Shown here in pieces: positions 8,454 through 17,426 of a stretch of DNA of 50,195 nucleotides (its first letter is position 1; every line of letters begins with the position of its first letter). The notes below the pieces were generated by a model. The model ran no database searches, was not told where the DNA came from, and was given only the letters and a program-made list of their open reading frames with translations. The stretch is from an uncultured Collinsella sp. (GTDB lineage: Bacteria; Actinomycetota; Coriobacteriia; Coriobacteriales; Coriobacteriaceae). Both the position numbers and the translations under genes were made by a program. The stretch spans positions 1 through 50,195 of the forward strand of contig UQPI01000010.1 of the NCBI GenBank assembly GCA_900542945.1, in the 5' to 3' direction.

Positions 8454-8566
8454 TGAGATCCCCTCTCAGAAAGAAATTTCAGACGTCTATTATCCCCGCC
8501 TGGGCCGACTTATGATCGCAAGCACCGATTCAACATCCTACGATGCATGGACTCGTGGGGGCAAGA

Positions 8567-10366
8567 TTAGCAGTCCGCACCCTGTGCGTGGACAGTGCGC
8601 TTCTCCCGATACATATTGTGGTCGGCGACACGATATACATCGGCCAGCGTGTTTCCAGCCGTCTCGACGGTCGCCACGCCAATCGATGCGCTGACCGTCA
8701 GGGCCTCATCGCTTACCGCGGCAAGACCGAGACGAAGATCCTGTTCCAGCCCGAGCGCAGACTCGTTGTCAGTATGGGGGCAAACCAGCAAAAACTCGTC
8801 GCCGCCAAGGCGCATCGGCAGATAATCCGCACCAGCCACCCGCCGCAGCACGGACGCCGTCCGTCGCAGCAGTTCATCCCCCATCTCGTGACCATAGATG
8901 TCGTTGGTCCGCTTGAGATAATTGCAGTCCAACATAATCACGCTCACGGGCAAGTCCTCGTTTACCAGGCTATCTCCGCGCGATTCAAGATAGTTGCGGT
9001 TGCGAAGCCCCGTCAGTTTATCTTGGTATGACAGCTCCTCGGCATGCTTGACCATCGATATGTTGTGCGTCGCCACGACGACCGACTCCAGCCGGCCTTG
9101 CTCATCGCGATGCTGGGGGACAACCTGTAGCGAGTACCAAGCGCCTCGACAATCTCGCACCTCGGCAGCCAAGTACGGTACGCCCTCCATACGTTCACGA
9201 AGAGTGCTTATATCTACGAGCCCCACGACCGCTTCGCGGCTTTCGGGGCTCACGATATCCCGGCAGACCGTGTCCATAAAGTCATATGCCTCGCTGTGCT
9301 CGGCAAATATCTTCGCTATCGCCGGCGACATATTGATCCCCTCGATCTCGAGGGTGTCGAGATGCAAAAGGAAGGTCGAATCGTAGATGGCGCTTATGGC
9401 ATTGATAATGCCGAGCTGTTTATCCTTTTCGACCAAATTGCGGTGGTTAACGATATTTCGAGCCAACAGCACCACGACCCAAAACGCAAGGCTCACCAAG
9501 ACGCCAGCGGCGACAAATGTGATCCTGCCAGACATGACCTCAGATTTGGGATACAGCGCAAACAGGCGGTAGTCCTTATACGCCGCACGCACGGCATACC
9601 AGGTAGCCCCCCGATATTCGACACGTGTTAGTCCTTCGTCTTTCCAGTCAATTCCACTATCGACGAGAAGTCGAGCAAGGGTTATATCGACGGTCGAATC
9701 GTTTGAAGAAACGATTTGTGCATCGCGCATCACGAGCACCGTTGGGCTCTGATGGAATGTGTTGTTCACGAGCACGTCGGCGATCGTGTACGAATAATCA
9801 TCGGCGGGCTCGGGCGCAAGCGATCGGTACCCCAGCGCTACGCCATCACCGTACGGAACGGCACTCACGGCAAAGTCGACATCGCGACGCTCGACGACGG
9901 TGGAGTAGGACACCTTGGAGCCTCGATACATCGATACGACCGACGAACAGGCCAGCTCCTCTCGCCACAGCATCAGCGGATCGCGACCGTCGATATCGTA
10001 ATGAGCGGCCATATGGCCGTCGGCGTCCATGACCAGCATTCCCGAAAGGTGCTCGGTATGGACGCACTCCTCGACACGATCATCGTTGACCTCAACGCGA
10101 TCAGGCGGCAAGAACGTCGAAAACGACTCGACCGCGGCATCCAAATTGTGCGTCGCCTCGGTTTTTCTTCCCTGCTCATATCGGTCATATTTTTCGCAGG
10201 CGGCCTGTAAAAACACCATGGCTTCCCGGCCAAACCCAAGCGTCTTATCGAGGCAGCGATGCGTGCCGATCGTATACAGCAGGCCCAACAAGACAATGCT
10301 GGTCACAACGGCGACAGCCGCGGTAACTAAATGCTTTCGATGCAAGCGGCGCTCATCATTTGTCAT
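8567..10366 (-). CDS. membrane diguanylate cyclase with GGDEF domain
   Basis: Protein of 599 residues expected to make cyclic di-GMP from two GTP. It has a membrane helix at 13-34, an extracytoplasmic sensory region of about 245 residues, a second helix near 282-303, a PAS-like region and a C-terminal GGDEF domain. The domain begins at YQDKLTGLRNRN and has the active-site GGDEF at 521-525. The product-inhibition RxxD motif, normally five residues before GGDEF, is not present (RVAGAD stands there). The start overlaps the stop of the solute-binding-protein gene as ATGA, so the two are coupled; the binding protein may feed a signal to the extracytoplasmic region (inference). Confidence 0.92.
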   Translation of the reverse strand: MTNDERRLHRKHLVTAAVAVVTSIVLLGLLYTIGTHRCLDKTLGFGREAMVFLQAACEKYDRYEQGRKTEATHNLDAAVESFSTFLPPDRVEVNDDRVEECVHTEHLSGMLVMDADGHMAAHYDIDGRDPLMLWREELACSSVVSMYRGSKVSYSTVVERRDVDFAVSAVPYGDGVALGYRSLAPEPADDYSYTIADVLVNNTFHQSPTVLVMRDAQIVSSNDSTVDITLARLLVDSGIDWKDEGLTRVEYRGATWYAVRAAYKDYRLFALYPKSEVMSGRITFVAAGVLVSLAFWVVVLLARNIVNHRNLVEKDKQLGIINAISAIYDSTFLLHLDTLEIEGINMSPAIAKIFAEHSEAYDFMDTVCRDIVSPESREAVVGLVDISTLRERMEGVPYLAAEVRDCRGAWYSLQVVPQHRDEQGRLESVVVATHNISMVKHAEELSYQDKLTGLRNRNYLESRGDSLVNEDLPVSVIMLDCNYLKRTNDIYGHEMGDELLRRTASVLRRVAGADYLPMRLGGDEFLLVCPHTDNESALGLEQDLRLGLAAVSDEALTVSASIGVATVETAGNTLADVYRVADHNMYREKRTVHAQGADC

Positions 10367-11199
10367 GATTCCGCTCCTTGCCTACCTGTCGTCGCCCCTG
10401 CCTTGTAACTGTCCACAATGCGCTCAATCGTGCCATCTCGGTCCATGTCGAACAGCACGGTATTGAGGTTTTTGACGTACTCCCCCTCATAGCTGTTCTC
10501 AAACGCAACGCCCAGGTCAACTGTCATAACGCTGTCGGCAAACACGCGATAAACACCGGGATACTGCGCGACGAGCCGGTCGAGCGATTGAACGTCCGCC
10601 ATCCAACAGTCAACATAACCTTTGACCAGGGCAGCTTTGCAGAGTTCGGCAGAGCCATATGATTTGATATGCACATCCGGCGAGATCCCTAGGTCCCCGG
10701 CAAGCAATCGGCGTTCACTCACCGAACCCGCAATCACCGCAACGGTCTTGCTTCCATCGAGAGACGCCAAACCCTTGATACCACTCGTTTTCTTGGCGGC
10801 AACCGAGACTGTCACGGTCAGATACGGCTCAGTCCAGTAATAATCGTCTTCGCGATAATTGGGCGAATAGTCGCACCACAGACAATCGATATCGCCGTTT
10901 TTGAGCAGGCGATCGCGATCATTCCAAGATATGTCAACAAATTGCGGTTTGATTCCAGCACGCTTGCAGGCCTCGAGGGCGATATCGATATCGATACCGG
11001 CATAATCGCCTGTGGTATCGACATACACATAGGGGTCATTATCCGTAACGCCAATCTTGAGCACCGGGAGATCTCTGTCGGCTTCATTCGAGGAGGAAGA
11101 ACTGCTTCGAACGGTATACGTCAGGGCGCCCGCACAGACGGCAACAAGGAGTATGAGCGCGAACGAGACGATGGTGGCCCGCTTGATGCGTCTGGGCAC
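10363..11199 (-). CDS. extracytoplasmic solute-binding protein, family 3 type
   Basis: Protein of 278 residues with an N-terminal membrane helix (IVSFALILLVAVCAGALTY), a Ser-rich linker, and a type II periplasmic-binding fold of the amino-acid-binding kind: LKIGVTDNDPYVYVD, GIDIDIALEACKRAG and the ending LFDMDRDGTIERIVDSY. It is anchored by an uncleaved helix or signal rather than a lipobox. No permease or ATPase gene is present; the partner is the GGDEF gene, with which it overlaps by four bases, so a sensing role is likely. I chose the GTG at 11199, which follows AAAGGGGG and gives a short basic N-terminus. ATG codons at 11235 and 11292 are alternatives without good ribosome-binding sites. 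Confidence 0.82.
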   Translation of the reverse strand: MPRRIKRATIVSFALILLVAVCAGALTYTVRSSSSSSNEADRDLPVLKIGVTDNDPYVYVDTTGDYAGIDIDIALEACKRAGIKPQFVDISWNDRDRLLKNGDIDCLWCDYSPNYREDDYYWTEPYLTVTVSVAAKKTSGIKGLASLDGSKTVAVIAGSVSERRLLAGDLGISPDVHIKSYGSAELCKAALVKGYVDCWMADVQSLDRLVAQYPGVYRVFADSVMTVDLGVAFENSYEGEYVKNLNTVLFDMDRDGTIERIVDSYKAGATTGRQGAES

Positions 11200-11263
11200 G
11201 TGCCCCCTTTCATCGAAACAGCAGTCGAAGTTCATTTTATTACCCGGGCGCATATGCGACAGT

Positions 11264-11298
11264 AAAAAAAGCGCCTCGCCCAAGACGGGCAAGGCGCC
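11264..11298 (-). terminator. terminator between the SBP gene and purB
   Basis: On the minus strand GGCGCCT..GCCC pairs with GGGC..AGGCGC and is followed by seven T. It lies about 45 bases beyond the purB... downstream side of purB's stop at 11341, and so closes the purB transcript before the solute-binding-protein gene. Confidence 0.85.
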
Positions 11299-11340
11299 AA
11301 AGGTTGAAATGCATCCGCAAGCGGTCGAATTAGGCTAACC

Positions 11341-12687
11341 CTACTCGAAGCTCAGCTGCTCCAGGCGATCGAAGACCGTGTCAATGCGGGTGAGGAAGTC
11401 CCACGGGTCAAAGATCTCGTCGAGCTTCTCCTGGCTGACGGTGCAGCGCGGATCGGCCTCGAGGCGCTCCTTAAAGGTGGGGCCAGAGACACAATCCTGC
11501 ACCTCGTGCCAGGTGGCCATGGCATTTTCCTGCACGATAGCGTAAGCGTCCTCGCGGGTGATGCCCGTATCGACGAGGGCAAGAAGCACCTTAGAAGAGA
11601 AGATGAGGCCGCGGGTCTTGTTGAGGTTGGCCATCATGCGGGCCGGATACAGCTGCAGGCCGTCGATAACGCGGATGAGGCACTGGAACATATGGTCAAG
11701 CGCGATGAAGCTATCAGCCTGGGCGACACGCTCGGCAGAAGAGTGCGAAATGTCGCGCTCGTGCCACAGGGCAACGTTGTCAAAGGCGACCTGAGCGTTG
11801 GACTTCACGACGCGCGACAGGCCGCAGACCTTCTCCATGGTGATGGGGTTGCGCTTGTGCGGCATGGCGGAGCTGCCCTTTTGGCCCTTGCGGAAGGGCT
11901 CCTCGGCCTCGAGCGTATCGGTCTTCTGCAGGTTGCGGACCTCGGTCGCGATGCGCTCGCAGGTGGCCGCTGTAGTGGCAAGCACGCCGGCAAGGTAGGC
12001 GTGGTGATCGCGGCTGATGACCTGCGTGGACAGCGGGTCGTGAACCAGACCTAGGTGCTCACAGACGTACTCCTCGACGAACGGCTCGATGGAGCTGTAG
12101 GTGCCGACGGCACCGGAGATGGCACCGAAGGCAACGTTCTTGCGAGCGTCCTCAAGACGATCGAGATCGCGCTTGAGTTCCCATGCCCAAGAGCCAAACT
12201 TCATACCGAAGGTCATCGGCTCGGCATGGATGCCATGAGTGCGGCCGGCGCAGAGCGTATTGCGCTCCTCGAAGGCGCGGCGCTTGCAGATCACGCCGAG
12301 CTTCTTGACGTCCTCGATAATCAGGTCACACGCCTGAGTAAGCTGATAGCACAGAGCCGTATCACCCAGGTCGGAGCTGGTCATACCATAGTGAACCCAG
12401 CGGCTAGGTTTGGGCTCGCCCTCGGGAACATCGGCGTCGATATATTCCTTCATGTTGGTCAGGAAGGCGATGACATCGTGGCGCGTGACCTCCTCGATCT
12501 CGTCAACCTTCGCCTTCTCAAAGTTGGCGTGGTCGCGAATCCACTGGGTCTCTTCTTTGGAAATACCGATCTTGCCGAGCTCCGCCTGAGCCTCGCAGGC
12601 CAGGACCTCAATCTCCTGCCAAATGGCGTACTTGTTCTCGAGGGAGAAGATGTGTCCCATCTCCGGGCGGGTATAGCGATCGATCAT
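11341..12687 (-). CDS. purB: adenylosuccinate lyase
   Basis: Lyase of 448 residues acting twice in purine synthesis: it removes fumarate from SAICAR and from adenylosuccinate. Family marks: HYGMTSSDLGDT near 99-110, RTHGIHAEP near 149-157, and the fumarate-lyase signature GSSAMPHKRNP from 271. The start is the ATG at 12687, preceded by AAAAAGGAG; an upstream in-frame ATG at 12753 lacks one. It is a single-gene unit ended by a strong terminator. The other purine gene in the window, purC, makes its first substrate. Confidence 0.96.
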   Translation of the reverse strand: MIDRYTRPEMGHIFSLENKYAIWQEIEVLACEAQAELGKIGISKEETQWIRDHANFEKAKVDEIEEVTRHDVIAFLTNMKEYIDADVPEGEPKPSRWVHYGMTSSDLGDTALCYQLTQACDLIIEDVKKLGVICKRRAFEERNTLCAGRTHGIHAEPMTFGMKFGSWAWELKRDLDRLEDARKNVAFGAISGAVGTYSSIEPFVEEYVCEHLGLVHDPLSTQVISRDHHAYLAGVLATTAATCERIATEVRNLQKTDTLEAEEPFRKGQKGSSAMPHKRNPITMEKVCGLSRVVKSNAQVAFDNVALWHERDISHSSAERVAQADSFIALDHMFQCLIRVIDGLQLYPARMMANLNKTRGLIFSSKVLLALVDTGITREDAYAIVQENAMATWHEVQDCVSGPTFKERLEADPRCTVSQEKLDEIFDPWDFLTRIDTVFDRLEQLSFE

Positions 12688-12789
12688 AGCGGCTCCTTTT
12701 TGGTTATTGGCACGTTGGTCGTAACCCAACCATTGTACCGTGCGCAGGTGCAAGTATGGGCAGCAGGCATGAACCTAACATTTTGGAAT

Positions 12790-12803
12790 TGGAGCGGGCA
12801 ACG
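12790..12803 (-). repeat. copy of the tRNA-Gly 3' end, putative attachment site
   Basis: TGGAGCGGGCAACG is identical to 19027-19040, which is the 3' end of tRNA-Gly(CCC) including CCA. The two copies are in the same orientation and bracket the segment with the AlbA_2 regulator and the restriction-modification genes. This is the arrangement left when an element integrates at a tRNA 3' end. Confidence 0.6.
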
Positions 12804-12850
12804 AAGATGGACAGCAGCGTCACCGCAGCAGGCGGCAATAGTTCCGTGTA

Positions 12851-12901
12851 CTAATGTAATTTCACGCGTTATCCGCGAAGCTACATGCGAAATTACATTA
12901 G
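12851..12901. promoter_or_regulatory. 13-bp inverted repeat, candidate operator
   Basis: CTAATGTAATTTC (12851-12863) and GAAATTACATTAG (12889-12901) are perfect inverted copies separated by 25 bases. The half-site recurs nearer the AlbA_2 regulator start. Confidence 0.6.
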
Positions 12902-13024
12902 AAGAAGACACATTATTTTCCGTTTCCCCTGGCAGCTAATCTGCGAGGTAAATTAAAAGTACAGACATTATATGCACTGAAATATATGACCTTACAGTCG
13001 GCCTACAACCTTATGCACGGGCGG

Positions 13025-13074
13025 CTAATGTAACAGGAGATATAATTACATTAGTTGCGGATAAAATTACATTA
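13025..13074. promoter_or_regulatory. second operator cluster at the AlbA_2 regulator start
   Basis: CTAATGTAA (13025-13033) faces TTACATTAG (13046-13054), and a further direct copy AAATTACATTA lies at 13064-13074, only 11 bases before the start codon. With the upstream pair there are five half-sites. Binding here would cover the promoter or ribosome-binding site, so autoregulation by the downstream protein is the simplest reading (inference). Confidence 0.6.
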
Positions 13075-13085
13075 TATGGAGTGTC

Positions 13086-14759
13086 ATGATACGGAAAACG
13101 AGCGAAATGCCCTCCCTACTTCTGCGCATCATTGCAGACGTCGAGACCGAGGTCGTCGAATACAAGGCAGCAAAGCAGAACTATGACTTCGAGGACATTG
13201 GCAGGTATTTCTCCGCCCTCAGCAACGAGGCCAATTTACGCAAGGCAGAGTGCGGATGGCTTTTCTTTGGCATTTCAAACGACCGCAAGATAAAGGGAAC
13301 CGCCTACCGTAAAGAACCCCAATCGCCAAGTGTCGGCCTGCGACGCCTAAAGCACGAAATCGCCCAATACACCAACAACGGCATGACTTTCGAAGAGATT
13401 TACGAGTTTGAGGTTGATGACAAAAGAGTCATTGCTTTCCAGATACCGGCTGGCAGCTTCGCAACGCCAACGACTTGGCACGGAATCCCTTGGTCACGAG
13501 AGAATGAGTCCCTCGTAGAGATGCCCAAGTTCAAACTCGACGCCATTTACGGGCAGAGCCGGCCCGACTGGTCGCGCCAGATTGCCTACGAGGCAAACTT
13601 CGGTGACCTTGATCCAGATGCAGTTAGCTTTGCATGCTCCAAATTCGTCGAAAAGTTCGGAGAAAGCCAGCCTGCCGTTCGTAGCCTCGACGAAGAATCT
13701 ATCCTTAGCAAGATGGCGCTTGTGATCCACGGCCACGTGAGCAATGCGGCGCTCGTTCTTCTGGGCAAACCGGAATCGAGTGTCTTTCTGGGTGGCATTG
13801 AGCCGCGCATCACTTGGACGCTCTACGCGAGCGACGGCTCCACTATGGCCTATGAACACTTTGAGCCGCCCTTCATTCTGCAGGTCGATCGTATCCTGGG
13901 AAAGATAAGAAACGAAAAGTATCGCTTCTTCGACCGCGAAGAGACGCTATTTCCCACCGAAGCGCATCGCTACAGTCCCGAAGTCATTCGAGAACTTCTC
14001 CACAACGCTATTGCGCATCAAGATTTCAGGATGTCAGGAAAGATCAATGTCCTTGAGTATGAGGACAAGCTTATATTCAAGAACGAGGGTGCCTTTATCC
14101 CCGAGACGATAGAGAACGCGCTCGCGAGCGGCTACAAGCCGCCCTACTACCGTAACCCCCTGCTTTCAAGCGCTATGAACAAAACAGGCATGATGGACCG
14201 CAACGCCATAGGCATTCGCAACGTCTTCGATATTCAGCGCAACCGCCTATTACCAATGCCCACCTACGATCTATCTGAGATTGGGCGCGTTGCCGTAACG
14301 CTGTACGGTACGGTTCTCAACGAGGACTATTCTCGACTTCTCGCAAGCAATCGAAATCTTGATTTGGTGACAGTGCTGCTGTTGGACCTCGTTCAGAAGG
14401 GACTACCCGTCACAAAGGAACAGTCACGTCTGCTTCACGAACAAGGCCTCGTTAGGGGCCGTTACCCCAAACTGACGGTCTCAGCCGAGGTGGCAGCAGC
14501 CACCGGTGCCCACAGCGAGTATGTGCGAAACAAGGGCGTAGACAATAGCGTCTTCAAGGAGTTGATCTTGGAGCTCCTGCGCGTGCGCCCATGTTCAAGA
14601 GCGGAGATTATCGCAGGGCTGGATCATGCCTTGCCGGCAGACCTTACGGCAAAGCAAAAAGGCGACCATGTAAGCTATCTGCTCCAAAGCCTACGGAAAG
14701 CTGGCCGCATCACCAACGCTGGAAGCACTTCGGCAGCTGAGTGGCACATAGTCGAGTGA
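13086..14759 (+). CDS. AlbA_2/Schlafen-domain ATP-binding regulator
   Basis: Protein of 557 residues of the family often annotated as ATP-binding protein or putative transcriptional regulator. The N-terminal AlbA_2 region (about 20-160) contains VEYKAA and WLFFGISND. A GHKL-type ATPase part follows, with the N-box ELLHNAIAHQDF near 308-319. The C-terminus (about 430-555) looks like winged-helix DNA-binding segments. Such proteins are frequent in mobile and defence-associated regions, and their targets are mostly unknown. The start ATG has GGAG four bases upstream. The inverted ATTACATTA array in front suggests self-control. Base use is more AT-rich than purB, consistent with transfer. Confidence 0.85.
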   Translation: MIRKTSEMPSLLLRIIADVETEVVEYKAAKQNYDFEDIGRYFSALSNEANLRKAECGWLFFGISNDRKIKGTAYRKEPQSPSVGLRRLKHEIAQYTNNGMTFEEIYEFEVDDKRVIAFQIPAGSFATPTTWHGIPWSRENESLVEMPKFKLDAIYGQSRPDWSRQIAYEANFGDLDPDAVSFACSKFVEKFGESQPAVRSLDEESILSKMALVIHGHVSNAALVLLGKPESSVFLGGIEPRITWTLYASDGSTMAYEHFEPPFILQVDRILGKIRNEKYRFFDREETLFPTEAHRYSPEVIRELLHNAIAHQDFRMSGKINVLEYEDKLIFKNEGAFIPETIENALASGYKPPYYRNPLLSSAMNKTGMMDRNAIGIRNVFDIQRNRLLPMPTYDLSEIGRVAVTLYGTVLNEDYSRLLASNRNLDLVTVLLLDLVQKGLPVTKEQSRLLHEQGLVRGRYPKLTVSAEVAAATGAHSEYVRNKGVDNSVFKELILELLRVRPCSRAEIIAGLDHALPADLTAKQKGDHVSYLLQSLRKAGRITNAGSTSAAEWHIVE

Positions 14760-15151
14760 TATGGCTCGCGATTTCGATTCTGCCAAACAGGCACATTCCA
14801 AGCCAAGTTCGCAACTAGCCCAGAATGTGCCTGACTACCAGTCGTGATAGGACGCATCCTCCGTCGTCTGGCATCGCGCAGCGTCAGGCAACAGCGCATA
14901 TGGTTGATCCAACTGAAGTCGACATCCAATCGGGCATTGCAACCTTGCGAGACGGCAGTCTCATACAACAAAAATAGTTCCCTGCCACTCCATGCACGAG
15001 CGGCAGGGAGCGCTCATGGCGGATCATTTCTCAAGCTCCACTTTCCTCAACCGTAAAAACGTCCAATGTCTTAGAGGCCGTTTTTACATTTGTTGGCTTC
15101 TATTTCTTTAATTAAAAATCATCCTTTACCTGCTGATTCGTGATATTTTGC
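14760..15151. other. gene-free stretch with three inverted repeats
   Basis: No gene is seen. Inverted repeats: AGGCACATTC (14789-14798) with GAATGTGCCT (14823-14832); TCCCTGCC (14979-14986) with GGCAGGGA (15002-15009); GTAAAAACG (15053-15061) with CGTTTTTAC (15079-15087). The first may end the AlbA_2 transcript, although it has no T run. The second is followed by a T-rich stretch on the minus strand. Confidence 0.55.
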
Positions 15152-15180
15152 TTGTCTACATATAGGTGTAGACCTATACT
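15152..15180 (+). promoter_or_regulatory. promoter with embedded operator for the restriction-modification operon
   Basis: TTGTCT (15152-15157), a 17-base spacer and TATACT (15175-15180) form a good sigma-70 promoter. The inverted repeat GTCTACA/TGTAGAC (15154-15160 and 15167-15173) fills the spacer and the edge of the -35 box. A repressor bound there would block polymerase; the first gene of the operon encodes a plausible small DNA-binding protein. Confidence 0.7.
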
Positions 15181-15219
15181 AATTCCTATTATGGCTAAGC
15201 TATGTCCTTGGGAGGTGCC

Positions 15220-15447
15220 ATGCCGTCAGAAGCTCAGAAGCGAGCCGATCGTAAGTACAAGCACGACAAGACCCAGCAGTTCTGTCTGCGGTTCTATCCC
15301 GCCGAAGAGGAGATTTGGTCATTCCTCTCCGCACAGGAAAACAAGCAGGGATTTCTTAAAGATTTGATTAGCCGCGAGATGGGCGTCGCATCGGGCGGCC
15401 CCGCACGCGTTGATACCAACACCAAGGTTGGAAGGACGGAATCGTAA
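15220..15447 (+). CDS. small ribbon-helix-helix-like protein
   Basis: Protein of 75 residues. Its pattern, a basic N-terminus (MPSEAQKRADRKYKHDKTQQ), a short strand (FCLRFYP), then two helices ending in FLKDLISREM, fits small ribbon-helix-helix DNA-binding proteins common in gut bacteria and mobile elements. The ATG at 15220 has GGGAGG four bases upstream and is preferred over the ATG at 15202. The stop overlaps the methyltransferase start as TAATG. Position as first gene behind an operator-containing promoter suggests a control protein for the restriction-modification operon, but this is inferred. Confidence 0.75.
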   Translation: MPSEAQKRADRKYKHDKTQQFCLRFYPAEEEIWSFLSAQENKQGFLKDLISREMGVASGGPARVDTNTKVGRTES

Positions 15448-17426
15448 TGTCGCAAGTGAGCAAGACTTCGGTCATCCAGCCGGAGACTATACTGGACTTC
15501 ATCGACGGCGTGACGCAGCGCAGGGACACCCCCGAGGAGCGAGTGCGCCAGGAAATCCTAAAGTCCCTCGTGCGTGAGTACGGTTACAAGAAGGAGCAGA
15601 TCGGGGTCGAGGAGTCGATCAAGTTCGGCAGCAACCGAAAAGCGGTCGACGTCGCCATCTGGGAGCCGGGAAAAGCGCACACCCAGGAAAACATCCACAT
15701 CATCGTCGAGTGCAAAGACCCCAAGACCAAGGCCAAAGGCAAAAAAGACGGCGTAGATCAAATGCACTCCTATGCGTCTGCCTGCATGAACTCGACCTAT
15801 GGCATGTGGACCAACGGCGACGAGTTGCTTACCTTCCGTTACGTGGTGGACGATGCCGGCAAGCGCGGCCCCGAGGCCGTGCCCGATCTGCCACATGCTG
15901 GTGGCGAGGTACCCGACGACGCGCCGCGCTTCGACCAGTTGCGCCCCGCCGCCAGTGACTCGCTGCTGTACTCGTTCCGCCGCTGTCACAACTACATCGC
16001 CGGAAACCAAGGCATCCAAAAGGCCGAGGCATTCCTTGAACTGCTCAAGATCATCTTCTGCAAAATCCAGGATGAGCGCGACTCCGAGACGCCAACGTTC
16101 TACATCACGCCAACCGAGCGCCAGGGCGCCGCGGGTAAGAAGAAGTGCCGCAAGCGCATCGAGGCACTCTTTGGAAACGTCAAGCAGTCGTACGAGACCA
16201 TCTTCAAGGCCGACGAGCGCATCGCATTAACCGACGATGTGCTCGCCTACATCGTGGCGCAGCTGCAAATGTATTCCCTGCTCGAGAGCGACGTGGACGT
16301 TAAGGGCCACGCGTACGAGACAATCGTGGGCTCCAACCTGCGTGGTGACAAGGGCCAGTTCTTCACGCCGCGCAACATGTGCCACATGATGGTGCGGATG
16401 GTCGACCCGTCCGAAAACGACGTCATCCTCGACCCCGCCATGGGCACCTGCGGCTTTTTGGTCACGGCCATGAATTACGTGCTTGAGAAGATCAGAGACT
16501 CCGTCGAGGTGAGCGGGCGCAGCAAAGCAGCCAAGCAAGAGGCTCTGATCGCGCGCAAGCGCGAGTTCCTGTCCAAGCATATCGTGGGCATCGACTTTGA
16601 TCCCATCCTAGTGCGTGCCTCCAAGATGAATATGGTTATGAACAACGACGGCACCGGACAGCTGTTCCACGCCAACTCGCTCGAGCCGTTCTCGGGCTTT
16701 GAACCCAAACTGCAAAAGGCGCTGCGCCTGGACGCCGCCGACATTGCGGCAAATAAGGCGCTGCAGCCGGGGCACGGCGTTACGGCGATTATGACCAACC
16801 CACCTTTTGGCTCCAAGATTCCTATCGAAGACCCGGCGATTCTGGAATCCTTCGACCTTGGACACACCTGGTCGTGGTCCGAGGAAGATGCCGAGTGGAG
16901 CATGGAACCCAAGCTCTTCTCATCTCAGCCGCCCGAGATCCTCTTCATCGAGCGGTGTATCCGCCTGCTTGAGCCCGGCGTGGGTGTGGCGGCGCTCGTC
17001 ATTCCCAACGGCATCCTGGGCAACCCGGGTCTGGGCTACGTGCGCCAGTGGATTTTGCGCCATGCGCAGATCCTGGGTTCGGTAGACATGCACCCGGATG
17101 CGTTCCAACCCAACGTGGGCGTGCAGACATCCGTCCTTGTGCTGAGACGCTGGGACAGTGAGGAAGAGGCATACTGCAAGGACGGTACCTTCCAGGATTA
17201 CAAGATATTTATGGCCATCTGTGACCACGTAGGGCACGACAAGCGTGGTCAGACCACCTATGTACGCGACGATGACGGCTACCCCATTGTGCAGGAGCAG
17301 ACCACCGCGGTGACGGGCAACGTGGGCTCCGAAGAGGAGAGCAGCCACACCTCGAAGGAGCGCGTGGTGGACGACGAGACGATGGCGATCGCCGGCGCCT
17401 TCTTTGAATGGAGGCGAGACCAATGA
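15447..17426 (+). CDS. fused nuclease-N6-adenine methyltransferase, restriction-modification
   Basis: Protein of 659 residues with two parts. The N-terminal 110 or so residues resemble an HsdR-N/PD-(D/E)xK nuclease: Asp68 in AVDVAIW and Glu88-Cys-Lys90 in IIVECK provide the D and ExK residues. The rest is an HsdM-type gamma methyltransferase: helical N-part, GQFFTPR (303-309), SAM motif DPAMGTCGF (329-337) and catalytic NPPF (451-454). A separate specificity subunit overlaps its 3' end by four bases. No translocase HsdR gene is present, so it is more like the two-subunit BcgI-type IIB systems than classical type I. Cleavage ability is inferred from the motifs. Confidence 0.85.
   Translation: MSQVSKTSVIQPETILDFIDGVTQRRDTPEERVRQEILKSLVREYGYKKEQIGVEESIKFGSNRKAVDVAIWEPGKAHTQENIHIIVECKDPKTKAKGKKDGVDQMHSYASACMNSTYGMWTNGDELLTFRYVVDDAGKRGPEAVPDLPHAGGEVPDDAPRFDQLRPAASDSLLYSFRRCHNYIAGNQGIQKAEAFLELLKIIFCKIQDERDSETPTFYITPTERQGAAGKKKCRKRIEALFGNVKQSYETIFKADERIALTDDVLAYIVAQLQMYSLLESDVDVKGHAYETIVGSNLRGDKGQFFTPRNMCHMMVRMVDPSENDVILDPAMGTCGFLVTAMNYVLEKIRDSVEVSGRSKAAKQEALIARKREFLSKHIVGIDFDPILVRASKMNMVMNNDGTGQLFHANSLEPFSGFEPKLQKALRLDAADIAANKALQPGHGVTAIMTNPPFGSKIPIEDPAILESFDLGHTWSWSEEDAEWSMEPKLFSSQPPEILFIERCIRLLEPGVGVAALVIPNGILGNPGLGYVRQWILRHAQILGSVDMHPDAFQPNVGVQTSVLVLRRWDSEEEAYCKDGTFQDYKIFMAICDHVGHDKRGQTTYVRDDDGYPIVQEQTTAVTGNVGSEEESSHTSKERVVDDETMAIAGAFFEWRRDQ

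Larger units (their letters stand above)
12688..13085. other. gene-free boundary of an accessory segment
   Basis: About 400 bases without a gene, between purB (minus) and the AlbA_2 regulator (plus). It holds a 14-bp copy of the tRNA-Gly 3' end (12790-12803) and five copies of an ATTACATTA-type motif arranged as inverted repeats (12851-13074). Composition appears much more AT-rich from about 12840 onward. Confidence 0.7.
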
